Part shown: positions 6,502-8,313 of the stretch, piece after piece
How positions within the stretch are numbered: position 1 is the stretch's first letter
Layout: each line of letters begins with the position of its first letter
NCBI GenBank assembly: GCA_009996555.1
Contig: JAACZX010000087.1
Span: forward strand, 1-8,313
Direction: 5' to 3'
Length of the DNA: 8,313 bases
Source: Chitinophagaceae bacterium
Lineage (GTDB): Bacteria > Bacteroidota > Bacteroidia > Chitinophagales > Chitinophagaceae
Position numbers and translations under genes: made by a program
The notes under the pieces: generated by a model
The model's input: the letters and a program-made list of their open reading frames with translations, nothing else
The model's database searches: none
What the model was told of the DNA's origin: nothing

Positions 6502-7133
6502 GTGTTTCTCCCGCAAAGGAAAATATTCTGAAAAAAATAAGACAGGCACTGAGTCATCCGGTGCCTGTTCCTTTTCCCCAAAGTGAAGGCAACAGCAGTG
6601 TGTTTCAACCACCGGTTGATGATATGGCTGTTCAGTTTGCACAGGAGTTTACCAAGCTGCAGGGCAAGTTTGTGTTTTGTGCCGATGAAAAGGACATGAC
6701 CGAACAGCTGCTGCAATTAGCTGCTGCACGCAAATGGGATAAAGTTGTTTGCCGTGAGCAAAAACTACAGAACATCTTTAAACAGCTTGGCATACCCATC
6801 AACTTTCATGATAACCTTGCTGATAGCGATGTCAGCATCACAACATGTGAAATGCTGGTAAGCCGCACTGGCACAATGGTGCTTAGTACAGCTAATGAAA
6901 GCGGACGAACCACAAGCGTATATGCACCCATTCATGTGTGTATTGCTTATACCAGCCAGATGGTGTACGACTTGAAAGATGCTTTGCTTGCACTTCGTGA
7001 AAAATACAATGGTCAGTTGCCATCTTTTATCAGCTTTGCAACAGGCCCCAGCCGAACAGCCGATATTGAAAAAACATTGGTAGTGGGTGTGCATGGGCCA
7101 AAAGAAGTGTTTGTGTTTTTGATTGAAGGATAA
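6498..7133 (+). CDS. LUD-domain (LutC/YkgG-like) protein coupled to ftsH
   Basis: This 211-residue protein belongs to the LUD family, best known from LutC of the lactate oxidation complex LutABC. Family marks are the central DVSITTCEMLVSRTGTMVLS segment (111-130) and ATGPSRTADIEKTLVVGVHG (181-200). The N-terminus (1-20) is helical and basic. No lutA or lutB homologue lies nearby, so a role in lactate oxidation is unproven here and the biochemical function is open. The ATG at 6498 overlaps the ftsH stop in an ATGA arrangement, which points to translational coupling. I recall a LUD gene after ftsH as a recurring Bacteroidota arrangement, so a link to membrane quality control can be suspected but not shown. 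A hairpin terminator 25 bases after the stop closes the unit. Confidence 0.88.
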   Translation: MSVSPAKENILKKIRQALSHPVPVPFPQSEGNSSVFQPPVDDMAVQFAQEFTKLQGKFVFCADEKDMTEQLLQLAAARKWDKVVCREQKLQNIFKQLGIPINFHDNLADSDVSITTCEMLVSRTGTMVLSTANESGRTTSVYAPIHVCIAYTSQMVYDLKDALLALREKYNGQLPSFISFATGPSRTADIEKTLVVGVHGPKEVFVFLIEG

Positions 7134-7157
7134 AGTAAGGAATCGGTAATTGGGTTT

Positions 7158-7187
7158 TGGGAATTAGAAATTCCCATTTTGTTTCTT
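7158..7187 (+). terminator. Intrinsic terminator of the ftsH-LUD unit
   Basis: TGGGAATT (7158-7165) and AATTCCCA (7169-7176) form a perfect 8-bp stem with the loop AGA, followed by TTTTGTTTCTT (7177-7187). It lies 24 bases after the stop of the LUD gene and before the next gene, which has its own promoter element. Confidence 0.7.
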
Positions 7188-7251
7188 GAGTCTTGTTCCT
7201 CGTTTGTCTTCCTTGTAATTGGATTTTCTTTTCTTGTGCCTTAACTCCTTG

Positions 7252-7259
7252 TATCTTTA
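7252..7259 (+). promoter_or_regulatory. -7 element of the gamma-glutamylcyclotransferase-family gene, four bases before ATG
   Basis: TATCTTTA matches TAnnTTT plus a purine. Only AGCC separates it from the ATG at 7264, so transcription would start at or very near the start codon. No well-spaced -33 TTG is visible; the nearest, at 7234-7236, is about five bases too close. Confidence 0.45.
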
Positions 7260-7263
7260 AGCC

Positions 7264-7689
7264 ATGAACGATGCTAATCAATTATTGTTTGTGTACGGAA
7301 GCCTGCGTAGTGGTTTTCAGGGGTCGGCTTTCCAATACATTGCACCTTATTTTACCAAACTTGCCGATGGAAAAGTAAAAGGGAAACTGTACGATTTAGG
7401 TGAGTTTCCTGCCGCCTTACCGTCAACTGACGATGCGTTTATTACAGGCGAATTATACCAGGCCAATTCAACAGAAGAATTTAACTGGGCCATTACCCAG
7501 CTCGATGATTACGAAGGTGTACACCCCGAAGAAGGAGAGGAGCAGTTATACGAACGTGCAAAAGCAACTGTTTATACGGATAAAGGTGAGTTTACAGCAT
7601 GGATCTACTGGTATAAACTGGATGTAACAGATAAGCCGGTTATTGAAAGCGGTGATGTACTGGCATACCAGCGTCAGAAGTTGAAATAA
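7264..7689 (+). CDS. Gamma-glutamylcyclotransferase / AIG2-like family protein
   Basis: This 141-residue cytoplasmic protein has the GGCT/AIG2 fold. Members release 5-oxoproline from gamma-glutamyl amino acids, gamma-glutamylamines or related compounds; the substrate here cannot be told. Marks seen: the nucleating loop VYGSLRSG (10-17) near the N-terminus; a GKLYDLGEFPA segment (40-50) typical of the second strand pair; and LDDYEGV (80-86), where Glu84 lines up with the catalytic glutamate of human GGCT. The length agrees with bacterial single-domain members (about 110-150). The ATG at 7264 is the only start that keeps the N-terminal strand before the loop. It stands alone between a terminator upstream and a hairpin directly after its stop. 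Confidence 0.88.
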   Translation: MNDANQLLFVYGSLRSGFQGSAFQYIAPYFTKLADGKVKGKLYDLGEFPAALPSTDDAFITGELYQANSTEEFNWAITQLDDYEGVHPEEGEEQLYERAKATVYTDKGEFTAWIYWYKLDVTDKPVIESGDVLAYQRQKLK

Positions 7690-7690
7690 T

Positions 7691-7710
7691 GCTGTTGTAA
7701 AACAGCTTCT
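7691..7710 (+). terminator. Weak terminator-like hairpin after the cyclotransferase gene
   Basis: GCTGTT (7691-7696), loop GTAA and AACAGC (7701-7706) form a perfect 6-bp stem that begins two bases after the stop codon. The stem is followed by TTCTTTATATTT, an imperfect T-run. The T-run overlaps the -7 element of the next gene. Confidence 0.45.
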
Positions 7711-7711
7711 T

Positions 7712-7719
7712 TATATTTG
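7712..7719 (+). promoter_or_regulatory. -7 element of lpxH, four bases before ATG
   Basis: TATATTTG is a full match to TAnnTTTG. TTTG separates it from the ATG at 7724, the same four-base spacing as at the preceding gene, which suggests a leaderless or nearly leaderless mRNA. A -33 TTG at proper distance is not seen. Confidence 0.5.
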
Positions 7720-7723
7720 TTTG

Positions 7724-8313
7724 ATGCAGATCCCTCCCGGTAAAAAAATATATTTTCTTTCCGATTTTCATTTGGGGGCACCCAACTATGAACAAAGTCT
7801 TGTTCGTGAAAAAAAGATCGTTCAGTTTCTTGATGAAATAAAAACTGACGCAGCTGTTATTTTCATTGTGGGCGATATGTTCGATTTCTGGTATGAATAT
7901 CGCACAGTAGTGCCCAAAGGGTTTGTTCGTTTGCTGGGCAAGCTGGCCGAATTGACAGACGCCGGTATTGCAATTCATTTTTTTGTGGGTAATCATGATA
8001 TGTGGATGAAAGATTATTTGCAGACAGAACTGAATATACCTGTGTACTACGAGCCAAAGGAGTTTGAATACAACGGTAAGCAGTTTTTAATAGGGCATGG
8101 TGATGGATTAGGCCCCGGCGATCATGGTTATAAAATGCTGAAGAAAGTTTTTCGAAATCCTGTATGCCAATGGTTGTTTGGCGTGCTGCCTCCTGTTGTT
8201 GGTGTGGGACTGGCAAATTACCTGAGCAGAAGAAGCCGTGCACAAACAGGTTCAACGGAAGAAACATTCCTGGGCGAAGACAAAGAATGGCTCATCATTT
8301 ACTGCAAAGAAGT
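7724..8313 (+). CDS. lpxH: UDP-2,3-diacylglucosamine diphosphatase, LpxH type, C-terminus cut off by window edge
   Basis: This is a calcineurin-like metallophosphoesterase predicted to cleave UDP-2,3-diacylglucosamine to lipid X and UMP in lipid A biosynthesis, at the inner face of the cytoplasmic membrane. The frame is open for 196 codons plus two bases to the right edge. Metal-site motifs seen: SDFHLG with Asp14 and His16 (13-18); GDMFDFW with Asp51 (50-56); GNHD with Asn90 and His91 (89-92); and GHGDG with His125 (124-128). The final His-x-His motif expected near the C-terminus lies outside the window. A basic, hydrophobic stretch (about 136-172) is where LpxH enzymes carry a membrane- and lipid-binding cap. 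The start ATG at 7724 gives a short tail before the first strand, as is usual for the family. It shares the strand with the preceding gene but has its own promoter element. Confidence 0.92.
   Translation, partial: MQIPPGKKIYFLSDFHLGAPNYEQSLVREKKIVQFLDEIKTDAAVIFIVGDMFDFWYEYRTVVPKGFVRLLGKLAELTDAGIAIHFFVGNHDMWMKDYLQTELNIPVYYEPKEFEYNGKQFLIGHGDGLGPGDHGYKMLKKVFRNPVCQWLFGVLPPVVGVGLANYLSRRSRAQTGSTEETFLGEDKEWLIIYCKE

Noticed and set aside
7863..8267. 134-codon minus-strand frame within lpxH
   Set aside because: It is antisense to the well-supported metallophosphoesterase frame; no motif or upstream signal was seen.
4447..8313. Functional link between FtsH and lipid A synthesis through nearby lpxH
   Set aside because: FtsH control of LpxC is known in E. 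coli, but here lpxH lies beyond a terminator and an unrelated gene with its own promoter elements, so proximity alone does not support a link.
1..8313. Mobile element, prophage, defence island or other new multi-gene system
   Set aside because: All eight long genes are recognised chromosomal families with intact motifs. No transposase, integrase, tRNA, long terminal repeats or gene of foreign look was found.

Overview
The window reads as chromosomal DNA of a Bacteroidota bacterium, most likely of the family Chitinophagaceae. The pointers are: a lipoprotein signal ending in Cys-Lys-Lys; an isocitrate dehydrogenase with a long C-terminal extra domain; the block birA / rsfS-ftsH-LUD gene; start codons without Shine-Dalgarno sequences; and several matches to the Bacteroidota -7 promoter element TAnnTTTG. 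The family-level placement is inference from general similarity, not from a search.

Left part (1-1427). A membrane acyltransferase gene runs off the left edge on the minus strand. Divergent to it is a small plus-strand gene for a lipid-anchored c-type cytochrome with a CX4CH haem site. A strong symmetrical hairpin at 1371-1410 separates the cytochrome gene from the convergent isocitrate dehydrogenase gene and can end transcription in both directions.

Middle (1427-3934). Isocitrate dehydrogenase (minus, 483 aa) carries Asp-Ile at the position that discriminates the cofactor, which argues for NAD+ rather than NADP+. Its likely promoter lies about 90 bases upstream, so its mRNA would begin with an 11-bp hairpin. 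Upstream of that is a gap with an unusual TCGTACTT repeat cluster, then a biotin-protein ligase gene (minus, no DNA-binding domain). A 101-bp divergent region separates birA from rsfS.

Right part (3935-8313), all plus strand. The order is ribosomal silencing factor RsfS (only a TTG start is available), membrane protease FtsH, and a LUD/LutC-family protein that overlaps ftsH by four bases. A hairpin terminator follows. Next come a gamma-glutamylcyclotransferase/AIG2-family gene and a lipid A biosynthesis gene (LpxH-type UDP-2,3-diacylglucosamine diphosphatase) that is cut by the right edge. The last two, and possibly the first two genes of the window, have a -7-like element only 3 to 11 bases before the start codon, which suggests leaderless or nearly leaderless mRNAs.

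Overall this is a housekeeping region: TCA cycle, biotinylation, ribosome hibernation, membrane proteolysis and lipid A. I found no phage, transposon, CRISPR, RNA gene, defence system or new multi-gene system. The interest is in regulation (leaderless starts, a leader hairpin, abutting divergent promoters, repeat clusters) and in the predicted cofactor choice of the isocitrate dehydrogenase.
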